A DNA stretch of 35,769 bases from an uncultured Lachnobacterium sp. (GTDB lineage: Bacteria > Bacillota > Clostridia > Lachnospirales > Lachnospiraceae): contig UQRC01000029.1 of NCBI GenBank assembly GCA_900543445.1, positions 1 through 35,769 on the forward strand. The letters are read 5' to 3'. The notes beneath the pieces are model-generated. The model made no database searches. It was not told the DNA's origin and saw nothing but the letters and a program-made list of their open reading frames with translations. A program made the position numbers and the translations under genes. Below are positions 25,719 through 33,246 of the stretch, in pieces. Positions within the stretch are counted from its first letter, which is position 1. Every line of letters begins with the position of its first letter.

Positions 25719-25787
25719 TGACATTTGTCACAAAGTTCCGCAAAGTTATGTTCAATGCGTGAGATTTCGTATTGGATGTGTTAAAAT
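25719..25787. promoter_or_regulatory. Divergent control region of exporter and NarL-type regulator genes
   Basis: TGACATTTGTCA (25719-25730) is a perfect inverted repeat (TGACA, 2-bp gap, TGTCA) and a candidate operator. TGTTAAAAT at 25779-25787 is an extended -10 on the plus strand, about 50 bp before the kinase ATG. It lies in the 266-bp gap (25574-25839) between the divergent operons. No convincing minus-strand -10 was identified. Confidence 0.45.
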
Positions 25788-25839
25788 TTTATGGAGAGAG
25801 TTGGCAACGAGGATAGGGTAGATTCGTAAGGAAAAAAAC

Positions 25840-26964
25840 ATGAGGGAGCGATTGATTGATAATATCATATTGTATGCACTTGGCATTTTTCTGATGGCAG
25901 GAATGTCCGGATGGGGGCGCCCGGTCATCATTGTGCTGATTGCATTGTTGTATGTGTCGGTGTCAGATCTAATGTCAAAAGAGATGCTGCGTTATATGGA
26001 GATGGGTGCATTTATTGTGATGGCAATTGCGATGCCGGATCACGCACTGATGCTGTTTCTACCGCTTCTTGTATATGACTGCGTGCGGATGCGCTCATGG
26101 AAAGCGGGAGTGATCACAGGAATTGGTGGTCTGATGCAATGCGTATGGCTGGCGCAGGGAGAGATGGAACTGTTTCGGTTTCTGCTATGGTGCTTTGCGC
26201 TCATACTTGCAGCAATTCTGTCCGTGCGTACCAAGAGGAGCCTGCGGCTGGCGCAGGAAGTCATTCATCTGAAGGATTCATCCACGGAGCTTCGCCTTGT
26301 CATGCAAAAAAGGCAGCAGGATCTGTTGGAAAAGCAGGATTATGAGATTCATCTTGCAACACTTCAGGAGCGGAACCGCATTGCGCGCGAGATTCATGAC
26401 AATGTGGGACATATGCTTTCGAGAAGCATTCTGCAGATGGGAGCGCTTCAGACGATCTATAAGGAAGATCCCCTGCACGGGCAATTGACTGCCATCAATG
26501 ATACGCTTTCGCAGGCAATGAACAATATCAGGGAGAGTGTGCATGATCTGCACAACGAGTCACTGGATCTGCAGCAGGCGGTTCGTGAAGTGACCGATGA
26601 ATTTAAGGAGAAGTATGAGATTGCTTTTACCTATGATATGTCGGCTGAGATACCGCGCAACGTGAAATATTGTTTTTTGGCGATTGTCAAGGAGGCATTG
26701 GCCAATGTGGTACGCCACAGCAATGCGACGCGTGTGACGCTGTATTTCTGCGAACATCCGGGCTTCTATCAGATGTTGGTGGAGGATAATGGGACACAGA
26801 TTGCGGTGGATGAAAGCAGGATCGAGAGAGAAACAGTAGGCGGAATCGGTCTTTCCAATATGAGGGAGCGCGTGGAGGCACTTGGCGGAACGATATCGTT
26901 TCGGATACAAAAGGGGTTTGCGATACATATTTCTGTGCCGAAGAAGGGAGAAATACAGGGATGA
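25840..26964 (+). CDS. NarL-family (HisKA_3) sensor histidine kinase
   Basis: 374 aa. Four or five hydrophobic segments lie in residues 8-128 with very short loops, so it probably senses within the membrane. A coiled region (about 135-175) follows, then the HisKA_3 dimerisation domain with His186 in REIHDNVGH. The ATPase domain ends the protein (KEALANVVRHSNA, VEDNGT, GGIGLSNMRERV). Its stop overlaps the start of the next gene. By type and divergence from the exporter it likely detects envelope stress or an antimicrobial and switches on export; this is inferred. Confidence 0.9.
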   Translation: MRERLIDNIILYALGIFLMAGMSGWGRPVIIVLIALLYVSVSDLMSKEMLRYMEMGAFIVMAIAMPDHALMLFLPLLVYDCVRMRSWKAGVITGIGGLMQCVWLAQGEMELFRFLLWCFALILAAILSVRTKRSLRLAQEVIHLKDSSTELRLVMQKRQQDLLEKQDYEIHLATLQERNRIAREIHDNVGHMLSRSILQMGALQTIYKEDPLHGQLTAINDTLSQAMNNIRESVHDLHNESLDLQQAVREVTDEFKEKYEIAFTYDMSAEIPRNVKYCFLAIVKEALANVVRHSNATRVTLYFCEHPGFYQMLVEDNGTQIAVDESRIERETVGGIGLSNMRERVEALGGTISFRIQKGFAIHISVPKKGEIQG

Positions 26965-27584
26965 AAGTTGTAATTGTGGATGATGATCAATTAGTTGCAT
27001 TGTCATTGAAAACGATATTGGAAGCAAACGAAGAAATATCGGTTGTCGGAACCGGAAATGACGGAACGGAAGCGGTTGCCTTATATGAAAGAGAGAAACC
27101 GGACATCCTTCTTATGGATATTCAGATGAAACCGATGAGCGGCCTGGAGGCGGCGGAACAGATATTAGAGAAGGATCGCGAGGCAAAGATTCTGTTCCTG
27201 ACGACGTTTTCGGATGATGAATATATCGTAAAGGCATTGGATCTTGGAGCAAAAGGCTATATTTTAAAGCAGGATTTTGAAGGGCTTGTTCCGGCTCTTC
27301 AGGCAGTAGAGCGCGGGCAAAGCGTGTTCGGTGGAGAGATTGTCAGCCGTATTCCGGTGCTGATGCAGTCGAAGGCAGAATTTAACTATGCTTCCTATGA
27401 TATTGGAGAAAAGGAGCAGGAGATTATCTCGCTGGTCGGCAAGGGAAAAAGTAATCGGGAGATCGCGGAGGAACTGTTCTTGAGTGAGGGAACCGTGCGC
27501 AATTATATCAGTACGATTCTTGAAAAATTATCACTTCGGGATCGCACACAACTGGCCGTATTTTATTTGACGAAAGTGTGTTGA
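26961..27584 (+). CDS. NarL/LuxR-type response regulator
   Basis: 207 aa, the usual length. The receiver (2-118) has Asp7-9, phospho-acceptor Asp53 in LLMDIQMKP and Lys in YILKQDF. The C-terminal LuxR helix-turn-helix (about 140-200) has KGKSNREIAEELFLSEGTVRNYISTILEKL. The start overlaps the kinase stop by 4 bp (ATGA). It is the partner of the preceding kinase and the probable regulator of the divergent ABC exporter. Confidence 0.95.
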   Translation: MKVVIVDDDQLVALSLKTILEANEEISVVGTGNDGTEAVALYEREKPDILLMDIQMKPMSGLEAAEQILEKDREAKILFLTTFSDDEYIVKALDLGAKGYILKQDFEGLVPALQAVERGQSVFGGEIVSRIPVLMQSKAEFNYASYDIGEKEQEIISLVGKGKSNREIAEELFLSEGTVRNYISTILEKLSLRDRTQLAVFYLTKVC

Positions 27585-27603
27585 TGCGCTAGAATGAATG
27601 AGT

Positions 27604-27637
27604 GGCGCGAACGTGTACGTTGTGCCATATATTTTTG
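27604..27637 (+). terminator. Probable terminator behind the response regulator
   Basis: GGCGCGAACG and CGTTGTGCC, around a TGTA loop with two unpaired bases, are followed by ATATATTTTTG. It lies 20 bp after the stop codon. The bulged stem makes it moderate in strength. Confidence 0.5.
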
Positions 27638-27727
27638 ATTTGACGAGGAATTGTGAAGAAGAGAAACAAACCCCTGCTTTAGGGGATAAATAAATACGAA
27701 AATAGGGATTATCAGGAGGAACGTAAC

Positions 27728-28177
27728 ATGAAAATCGGAATCGGTAATGATCATGCAGCAGTTGAGATGAAGATGCAGATCAAGGAATATTTAGAAGGAC
27801 TCGGACACGAGGTTGTTAACTACGGTGTTGACACAACGGAAAGCTGTAATTATCCGGAGATCGGTGAGAGAGTCGGACGTGCGGTTGCGGACGGAGAAGT
27901 GGAATGTGCAGTGCTCATCTGCGGAACCGGTGTCGGTATCTCGATCGCAGCGAACAAAGTCAACGGTGTGCGTGCAGCAGTATGCTCGGATATCACAACC
28001 GCTCATCTTGTTAAGGAGCACAATAATGCCAACATTATCGCATTCGGCGCACGTATCGTCGGAATCGAGACGGCAAAGGATATCGTGAAAGCATATCTGG
28101 ATGCAGAGTTCCTTGGTGGACGTCATCAGACGAGAATTGATATGATCTCTGATATTGAGAAGAGAAATCTGGCGTAG
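27728..28177 (+). CDS. rpiB: Ribose-5-phosphate isomerase B
   Basis: 149 aa of the RpiB/LacAB fold. The opening MKIGIGNDHAA is typical, with the phosphate/sugar-binding GTGVGISIAANK, catalytic Cys65 in LICGTG and conserved HNNANIIAFGAR. It interconverts ribose-5-phosphate and ribulose-5-phosphate in the pentose phosphate pathway, which fits a cell living on pentoses. CAGGAGG precedes the ATG. It is flanked by short spacers and looks monocistronic. LacA/LacB galactose-6-phosphate isomerase is less likely because it occurs as a pair. Confidence 0.93.
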   Translation: MKIGIGNDHAAVEMKMQIKEYLEGLGHEVVNYGVDTTESCNYPEIGERVGRAVADGEVECAVLICGTGVGISIAANKVNGVRAAVCSDITTAHLVKEHNNANIIAFGARIVGIETAKDIVKAYLDAEFLGGRHQTRIDMISDIEKRNLA

Positions 28178-28199
28178 TAAGTTTTCTTTTTTCAAGCAG

Positions 28200-28378
28200 G
28201 TAAATTATCACAGTTCACAAGCGCCATTCGCAAAACGCCCGTTCCGGGCTTTTCCGTAGCTTCGCTACTATTTTTGCTCATAAAAAGGCGCTCCCTTCGT
28301 ACAGAATCAGATTGCCACATACATGCAAGCATGTCTGTGTCAATTTGAATTCTGTACGAGTGAACTGTAATAGTAAAT
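28200..28378. mobile_element. MITE-like element with 13-bp terminal inverted repeats and target duplication
   Basis: Element 28206-28372 (167 bp) begins TATCACAGTTCAC and ends GTGAACTGTAATA; the ends are inverted copies with one mismatch. GTAAAT flanks it directly on both sides (28200-28205, 28373-28378), as a target duplication would. Inside are GCCCG-TTC-CGGGC-TTTT (28237-28253), GTAGC-TTC-GCTAC followed by TATTTTTG (28256-28275), a closing stem AGCGCC/GGCGCT, and a long hairpin (28297-28359; outer 10 bp perfect). There is no ORF. The GC-rich stems with T-runs may end rpiB transcription. The alternative is a structured RNA leader unrelated to transposition. Confidence 0.7.
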
Positions 28379-28384
28379 TAAGTC

Positions 28385-28413
28385 TTGAAAAGTATGCCAA
28401 TTTATAGTAAAAT
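28385..28413 (+). promoter_or_regulatory. Promoter of efp
   Basis: TTGAAA (28385-28390), a 17-bp spacer and TAAAAT (28408-28413) lie 46 bp before the efp start. The -35 begins only 12 bp after the end of the MITE-like element, which therefore sits just upstream of an intact promoter. Confidence 0.65.
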
Positions 28414-28459
28414 TGTTAATCGAGAGAGTTTTTACTCGTAATTTAAGGAGGAAGATCGA

Positions 28460-29017
28460 ATGATTTCAGCAGGAGATTTCAGAAACGGTGTTACCATCGA
28501 GCTCGAGGGTAATATTTATCAGATTATTGAATTTCAGCATGTTAAACCAGGTAAGGGTGCAGCCTTTGTTAGAACTAAGTTAAAGAATATTGTCAGTGGT
28601 GGTGTAGTTGAGAAGACTTTCCGTCCAACTGAGAAGTGCCCTACAGCACACATTGATCGTAGAGATATGCAGTATCTGTACGCAGATGATGATTTCTATC
28701 ATTTCATGGATGTAGAGACCTATGACCAGATCGATTTAACAAAGGACAGTGTCGGTGACGCACTCAAGTTTGTTAAGGAGAACGAGATGGTTAAGATCTG
28801 TTCTCACAAGGGTAACGTATTTGCAGTTGAGCCACCTCTGTTTGTAGAGCTTCAGATCACAGAGACTGAGCCGGGATTCAAGGGTGATACAGCTACAGGT
28901 GCTACAAAGCCTGCAACTGTTGAGACTGGTGCAGTTGTATATGTACCTCTGTTCGTAGAGCAGGATGATGTGATCAAGATCGATACAAGAACAGGTGAGT
29001 ACCTTTCAAGAGTATAA
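28460..29017 (+). CDS. efp: Translation elongation factor P
   Basis: 185 aa with the three-domain layout of EF-P: KOW-like N-domain, central OB domain, and C-terminal OB domain ending [12 protein letters not shown]. The loop [10 protein letters not shown] carries Lys32, the position that is modified or contacts the peptidyl transferase centre. It relieves ribosome stalling at polyproline. No modification enzymes are encoded beside it. AAGGAGG precedes the ATG. Codon use is richer in T-ending third positions than in the xylan genes, as expected for a highly expressed gene. Confidence 0.98.
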   Translation: MISAGDFRNGVTIELEGNIYQIIEFQHVKPGKGAAFVRTKLKNIVSGGVVEKTFRPTEKCPTAHIDRRDMQYLYADDDFYHFMDVETYDQIDLTKDSVGDALKFVKENEMVKICSHKGNVFAVEPPLFVELQITETEPGFKGDTATGATKPATVETGAVVYVPLFVEQDDVIKIDTRTGEYLSRV

Positions 29018-29040
29018 TCTGGTTGCGGATATATGAATTT

Positions 29041-29073
29041 AAGCCGGGAAGCGTTTGCTTTCCGGCTTTTTTT
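29041..29073 (+). terminator. Intrinsic terminator of efp
   Basis: AAGCCGGGAAGC, loop GTTT, GCTTTCCGGCTT and seven T residues: a 12-bp stem with one G-U pair, 23 bp after the stop codon. Confidence 0.93.
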
Positions 29074-29085
29074 ACAAACTAAATA

Positions 29086-29163
29086 GATCTTTAGTCCGCG
29101 GCGTTTGGCGAGTTTGTAATCTTTTTTAAATTGTGTGGTGTGTTTGATCTCATATTTGGTCAT
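29086..29163 (-). pseudogene. Truncated YafQ/RelE-type toxin gene (first 26 codons)
   Basis: The ATG overlaps the antitoxin stop (ATGA), the usual antitoxin-toxin junction. The first 26 residues (MTKYEIKHTTQFKKDYKLAK then RRGLKI) match the N-terminus of YafQ-type RelE toxins. The frame then runs into the efp terminator and antisense efp sequence and loses all resemblance. A complete toxin has about 90 residues, including the catalytic C-terminal half, so this cannot be an active ribonuclease. It is a deletion remnant beside a complete antitoxin. Confidence 0.8.
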
Positions 29164-29441
29164 GAATCAAGGTCTGCAAAAAGATCGTTCACGTCATGGT
29201 ATCCCTTAACGTTAGGGTCTTTTGCAATCCTTTCTGCCTCCAGCAAAGCAGAGACGGTTTCATGGGTTGGAGATCCTTCGGTGATTTTGAATGGGATTCC
29301 TCTCTCACGTAGTGATTGACGAACAAAAATATTGAATGCAGTGCTGAGATTCATACCCAGTTCTTCGTATAAAGCTTCTGCGGCTGCTTTTAGATCACTA
29401 TCCATGCGAATGCTAATATTGCTTGTTGTAGATTTAGCCAT
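29160..29441 (-). CDS. RelB/DinJ-family antitoxin
   Basis: 93 aa starting MAKSTTSNISIRMDSDLK, a ribbon-helix-helix DNA-binding domain (about 6-50), followed by a toxin-binding tail ending DVNDLFADLDS. AAAGGAG lies before this ATG; an upstream in-frame start adds 19 residues that do not fit the family. It normally represses its own operon and neutralises the toxin that follows. That toxin is truncated, so this is an orphan antitoxin that may still regulate or protect against related toxins. Confidence 0.9.
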   Translation of the reverse strand: MAKSTTSNISIRMDSDLKAAAEALYEELGMNLSTAFNIFVRQSLRERGIPFKITEGSPTHETVSALLEAERIAKDPNVKGYHDVNDLFADLDS

Positions 29442-29469
29442 AGTACCACTCCTTTCATTTGATAATTGT

Positions 29470-29498
29470 ATTGTACACTGATTGCACAAAAATATCAA
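29470..29498 (-). promoter_or_regulatory. Antitoxin promoter with overlapping inverted-repeat operator
   Basis: On the minus strand are TTGATA (29498-29493), a 17-bp spacer and TACAAT (29475-29470). Between and over the -10 lies TTGTGCA, five bases, TGTACAA (29489-29471), an inverted repeat with one mismatch. It is well placed for autorepression by the ribbon-helix-helix antitoxin. Confidence 0.6.
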
Positions 29499-29513
29499 TA
29501 CAATGCACGAAAA

Positions 29514-30935
29514 TTATAGAAATTCCCGCAGCAGCCACATACATGCCACCGATGCAAACACCTGCGACAATAACAGTCCCCACAGATAAGCACCGATTCC
29601 ATACGCCGGCACAAGAAACCATATCATCCCGATACGGATCAGACACGAGAGCAGATTGACAAAAAGCACCTGCTTCGGGCGGCCGAGTCCGTGCAGGATA
29701 CTGTTTAGCAGGCTTGTGATGTACATAAGCGGGCAAAGCCACGAGAGGCGGCAGATGAAGCGTCCGGCAAGCGCATTGTGGAAAAGTTTGTTTCCAATCA
29801 TATCCCCGGTAAATAAAAACAGAATCGTAAAAGCGAAACCAAGAAGCAATCCCAGGCGGATTGCTTTTTGCGTTGTACGGCGGATCTGGTTTTCATTGGA
29901 GCGGCCTCTGGCTTCGGAGATCGCCGGAAGAAGAAGGACGGACAGCGAGTTTGTCAGCACGCACGGAAACAGAATGATGGAGAGTGTCATACCGCTTAAG
30001 ATACCATAGATACTGAGTGCATCCGCCTGAGAATAACCGTAGAGCTGCAGCTTCTGCGGAATCAGAAGATTTTCGAGGCTGGTGCTGAAGGCAACCGACA
30101 GACGATTGATCGTCAGGGGAATGACCATCGCAAGGAATGCGTGGGTCATGGTGCGGTTGTATACAAGGAGCGAATTACGATGCCTGTGATTAGGGAGGTT
30201 TTCGCGTAGGCTTTCATGACCGCTTGGCGTAGAGTTGTCTTCATAAACTCGGGCTTGCGTCCCTTGCGGCAGGCGTTTTTCCCGAAGCAGGGCACTCATG
30301 GACACGAGAAGTCCGAAACATTCACCGATCACAAGACCGCAGACTGCGTGGAAGGCAGTAAGAGGAATGCCTTTTTCAGTGGTGATCTGGAAAATGATCC
30401 AGACGCTTCCGACGCGCGCAATCTGTTCGATGAGCTGACAGAGAGATGGGACGAAAGCATTCTTTTTGCCGTAATAGTAACCGTTGATGCAGGCGTGGAT
30501 ACAGCATGGAAGCAGCGAGTAGGTTAAAAGCACAAGAAGCGGGGCACAGCGCGCCTCACCGAGAAAACGCACAGCGATCAAGTCGGCATTAAAGTACATG
30601 AAGATTCCGGTGAGGATGGACAGACCGCAGGAGAGAACGAGTCCGAGGATGAGATAGGCACGCGCTTTTTTCTCGCCGCAGAGGGAGTCCTTACAGCCAC
30701 CGATCGCATCGCCGACAAATTTGGAGATGGATGTCTGGATCGAGGAGGCGGTCAGCGCAAAGCAGAGGCTGAAAACAGGCCCGATCAGCTGATAGATTCC
30801 AAGTGCTTCTGCACCAATCGTGCGGGAGAGGAATATTCTATAGAAGAAGCCAATGATTCGGCTTAAGACACCGGCGGCGGTCATCAGGAGAGTACCGGTG
30901 ATCAGTGGATTTTTTTTGATGGAAGATAGCGTCAA
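29514..30935 (-). CDS. SpoVB/Wzx-like polysaccharide flippase (MOP superfamily)
   Basis: 473 aa with about 12-14 membrane segments. The N-terminal NPLITGTLLMTAAGVLSRIIGFFYRIFLSRTIGAEALGIYQL is typical of the SpoVB group of lipid-linked oligosaccharide flippases. The start was placed at a TTG (30935) six bases after GGAG; a GTG at 30986 would extend it by 17 residues, lacks a ribosome site and would overlap the divergent nifS gene. A loop at about 225-260 is polar and variable. It is likely to move peptidoglycan or surface-polysaccharide precursors, perhaps in spore formation. Confidence 0.87.
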   Translation of the reverse strand: MTLSSIKKNPLITGTLLMTAAGVLSRIIGFFYRIFLSRTIGAEALGIYQLIGPVFSLCFALTASSIQTSISKFVGDAIGGCKDSLCGEKKARAYLILGLVLSCGLSILTGIFMYFNADLIAVRFLGEARCAPLLVLLTYSLLPCCIHACINGYYYGKKNAFVPSLCQLIEQIARVGSVWIIFQITTEKGIPLTAFHAVCGLVIGECFGLLVSMSALLREKRLPQGTQARVYEDNSTPSGHESLRENLPNHRHRNSLLVYNRTMTHAFLAMVIPLTINRLSVAFSTSLENLLIPQKLQLYGYSQADALSIYGILSGMTLSIILFPCVLTNSLSVLLLPAISEARGRSNENQIRRTTQKAIRLGLLLGFAFTILFLFTGDMIGNKLFHNALAGRFICRLSWLCPLMYITSLLNSILHGLGRPKQVLFVNLLSCLIRIGMIWFLVPAYGIGAYLWGLLLSQVFASVACMWLLREFL

Positions 30936-30991
30936 GAGAAACTCCAAAGGGAAAAGATTGGTAACTATTGTATGAAGAGAGGGCACAAAAT

Positions 30992-32137
30992 ATGAGTTGT
31001 CGAATTTATATGGATCATGCGGCTACGACGGAGATGCTGCCCGAGGTGCGCGAGGCGATGGAGCCTTACCTCAGGGAGGAGTACGGCAATGCGTCCACTT
31101 CTTATGAGATGGGCGTGCGGATGCATGACGTCCTTGAGGGTGCGAGAGCAAAGATTGCGCGGGTGATTGATGCGCAGCCGGAGGAAATCTTTTTTACATC
31201 CGGTGGCAGTGAGTCGGACAACTGGGTGATCAAGAATGTGGCGGGGGAGAAGAAACATATAGGAAAGCACATTATCACAACGAAGATCGAGCATCATGCA
31301 ATTCTTCGTTCCTGTCAGTATTTAGAGAGTCTTGGCTACGAAGTGACCTATCTGGATGTGGATGACTATGGCCTTGTCCGGGCAGAGGATGTGGCGAATG
31401 CATTGCGTGATGACACAACACTTGTGTCGGTTATGACCGGAAATAATGAGATTGGAACGATCGAACCGATCGCAGAGATCGGTGCATTTCTCCGGACAAA
31501 AGGCATTGCTTTCCATACAGATGCGGTGCAGGCGGTGGGGCAGATTCCACTTTCCATGTCGCGCATTCCGGTGGATTATCTGAGTGCGAGTGCGCACAAG
31601 TTTCATGGACCGAAAGGGGTTGGATTTCTGTTTGTGCGAAAGGATCAGGATCTTCCTTCTTTCATACATGGTGGCAGCCAGGAGCGGGGGAAGCGTGCCG
31701 GAACGGAGAATATTGCGGGAATTGTCGGGATGGCGGAAGCGTTATCGATTGCGGCGCATGAGATGCCGTATACAAGAAACCGGCTGATCCGTCTGCGCAA
31801 CTATTTTGTGGAGCGCGTGCGGCATGAGATTCCGCAGTCCCGTCTGAACGGGCACCCATATAAGAGGCTTCCTGGCAATGTGAATTTCAGCTTTGCGGGG
31901 ATCGATGCCACTGCACTTTTGGTTTTATTGGAGGAAGAGGAAATCTGTGCGTCCGCAGGATCGGCATGCAACACCGGACAGACACGAATCTCGCATGTGA
32001 TCGAGGCGATTCGTGTGCCGGAGGAGTATGCTGCAGGCAGTGTGCGTTTTACGATGGGACGCGAGACGACTAAACGCGACGTAGATGCCTGCGTGGATGC
32101 GCTGAAGAGAAGCGTTACGATTTTAAGGCAGGAATAA
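30992..32137 (+). CDS. Cysteine desulfurase (NifS/IscS family)
   Basis: 381 aa. It starts MSCRIYMDHAATTEM at 30992 behind AGAGAGGG; an upstream start at 30968 would add eight residues without support. PLP-binding Lys203 lies in SASAHKFHGPKG, and the sulfur-accepting Cys326 in SAGSACNTG. His101/His102 and the GGSESDN phosphate motif are present. It frees sulfur from cysteine for iron-sulfur clusters or thiolation of tRNA. No scaffold (IscU/NifU) or ThiI gene is adjacent, so the partner is not shown here. Its last 23 bp overlap the convergent phosphatase gene. Confidence 0.93.
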   Translation: MSCRIYMDHAATTEMLPEVREAMEPYLREEYGNASTSYEMGVRMHDVLEGARAKIARVIDAQPEEIFFTSGGSESDNWVIKNVAGEKKHIGKHIITTKIEHHAILRSCQYLESLGYEVTYLDVDDYGLVRAEDVANALRDDTTLVSVMTGNNEIGTIEPIAEIGAFLRTKGIAFHTDAVQAVGQIPLSMSRIPVDYLSASAHKFHGPKGVGFLFVRKDQDLPSFIHGGSQERGKRAGTENIAGIVGMAEALSIAAHEMPYTRNRLIRLRNYFVERVRHEIPQSRLNGHPYKRLPGNVNFSFAGIDATALLVLLEEEEICASAGSACNTGQTRISHVIEAIRVPEEYAAGSVRFTMGRETTKRDVDACVDALKRSVTILRQE

Positions 32138-32966
32138 AATGTTCCATGGCAGTGGCTACGCCATCTGATTCGTTGTCATCCGTCACATAGTCCGCCTGCT
32201 CCTTGACGGCTGGTGTGGCATTGCCCATCGCAACACCGATTCCTGCAGCTTTAATGATCGCAAGGTCATTTTCTGTGTCGCCGATCGCCATCGTTTCGTC
32301 AGGATCGATCGAAAGAATTTTGGCGAGCGCATGTAAAGCCACGCCTTTGTTGACATCCGCACGTGTGAATTCCAGATTGTGGTAGCCACCGCAGACGCTT
32401 GTGACGCCCGGATTGGATTCCAGATATTGCTTGACTTCCTCGCGGTCCTTATAGACGCCGTTTTCGTCCGGATAGAAATTGAGCGTCATTTTCTGAACCC
32501 TCAGGTGGTTATCGCGGATGAACTGTGGCAGATTCTGCACACGCGTGCGGGTGTGCAGAATGTAGTGTTTTAAGGCCTCCGGAACAACGAGACGCTCCCC
32601 GTTTTTTACACATTGCAGCGGACTGTAGCCGTTGCCGCCGATAAAGGCGTCCATGTGGATATCTTTTGTCAGAAGATATTCGACAATCGGCAGGAATAGT
32701 TCCTCGTCCATCGCCTCCTCGCGCAGACATTTTTTCGTTTCCAATTCATAGATCGCGCTTCCGTTCGCGGTGATCGCGTAGCGAATGCCACTTCCCTTGA
32801 TCTGGTCAAACGGCAATCCGTTTAATGGGCGCCCGGTTGAGATAACCACAGCGATGCCAAGTTCACTTGCTTTCTTTATCGTGTCAAGGTTGCGCTTACT
32901 GATGATACTTTCTTTATTAAAAAGCGTTCCGTCTAAGTCAAGCGCAACAAGTTTTATGTTTTTCAT
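32115..32966 (-). CDS. Cof-type HAD IIB sugar phosphatase
   Basis: 283 aa. Motif I DLDGTLFNKES (Asp10, Asp12), motif II STGRP, a C2B cap domain (about 85-200), Lys in the RADVNKGVALHAL segment, and motif IV GDTENDLAIIKAAGIGVAMGN. These define the Cof/YidA group of cytoplasmic phosphatases that act broadly on sugar phosphates or flavin precursors. GGAAGG precedes the ATG. It converges on and overlaps nifS by 23 bp. The specific substrate is unknown. Confidence 0.93.
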   Translation of the reverse strand: MKNIKLVALDLDGTLFNKESIISKRNLDTIKKASELGIAVVISTGRPLNGLPFDQIKGSGIRYAITANGSAIYELETKKCLREEAMDEELFLPIVEYLLTKDIHMDAFIGGNGYSPLQCVKNGERLVVPEALKHYILHTRTRVQNLPQFIRDNHLRVQKMTLNFYPDENGVYKDREEVKQYLESNPGVTSVCGGYHNLEFTRADVNKGVALHALAKILSIDPDETMAIGDTENDLAIIKAAGIGVAMGNATPAVKEQADYVTDDNESDGVATAMEHFIPALKS

Positions 32967-33108
32967 GGTTGATACCTTCCTGATTATGCGTTAAGATGAT
33001 TCAAGAATGCGAAGCTGGAGCAATCTGTGGAATCAATAAATTGTAAATAAATTTTGAAACGTAACTCATTATATATACAAATGTACAATTCTGCAAGTGA
33101 CATGTGCT

Positions 33109-33217
33109 CTGCTCCGCGCATTAAGCGAAGCAGGGTTAAGAAGCAATAAAAGAGTGAAATAAGCCCCGCATCTAAAGCGAGGCGGGGCGAGAAAGCAATA
33201 AAGGCGTATAAAACGCC
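33109..33217 (+). promoter_or_regulatory. Methionine synthase leader with duplicated hairpin module
   Basis: Three stems lie just before the gene: CTGCTCCGC/GCGAAGCAG (33109-33133, one mismatch), GCCCCGC/GCGGGGC (33163-33188) and GGCGT/ACGCC (33203-33217). The first two belong to a near-tandem repeat of about 52 bp: GCGAAGCAGGG plus AAGCAATAAAAG (33125-33152) recurs as GCGAGGCGGGG plus AAGCAATAAAGG (33177-33204). None has a T-run. It does not match the cobalamin, SAM or T-box consensus that I know. Confidence 0.45.
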
Positions 33218-33246
33218 CCAGAAGTATAGAAAAAGAGGAAAATGAA

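Noticed and set aside
27669..27686. CCCCTGCTTTAGGGG hairpin before rpiB as a terminator
   Set aside because: Only a 5-bp stem followed by an A-rich, not T-rich, stretch; at best a leader hairpin.
28852..29163. 103-codon minus-strand frame taken as a full toxin
   Set aside because: Only the first 26 codons resemble YafQ; the rest is the efp terminator and antisense efp coding sequence. Reported as a remnant instead.
29442..29498. Upstream start adding 19 residues to the antitoxin
   Set aside because: It overlaps the promoter and operator, whereas the later ATG has a good Shine-Dalgarno and a family-like N-terminus.
33109..33217. CRISPR-like array from the repeated GC-rich units
   Set aside because: Only two diverged copies with no true spacers and no cas genes in the window.
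33061..33246. Cobalamin, SAM or T-box riboswitch before metH
   Set aside because: The conserved cores I know for these classes are not visible; only the repeated hairpins are.
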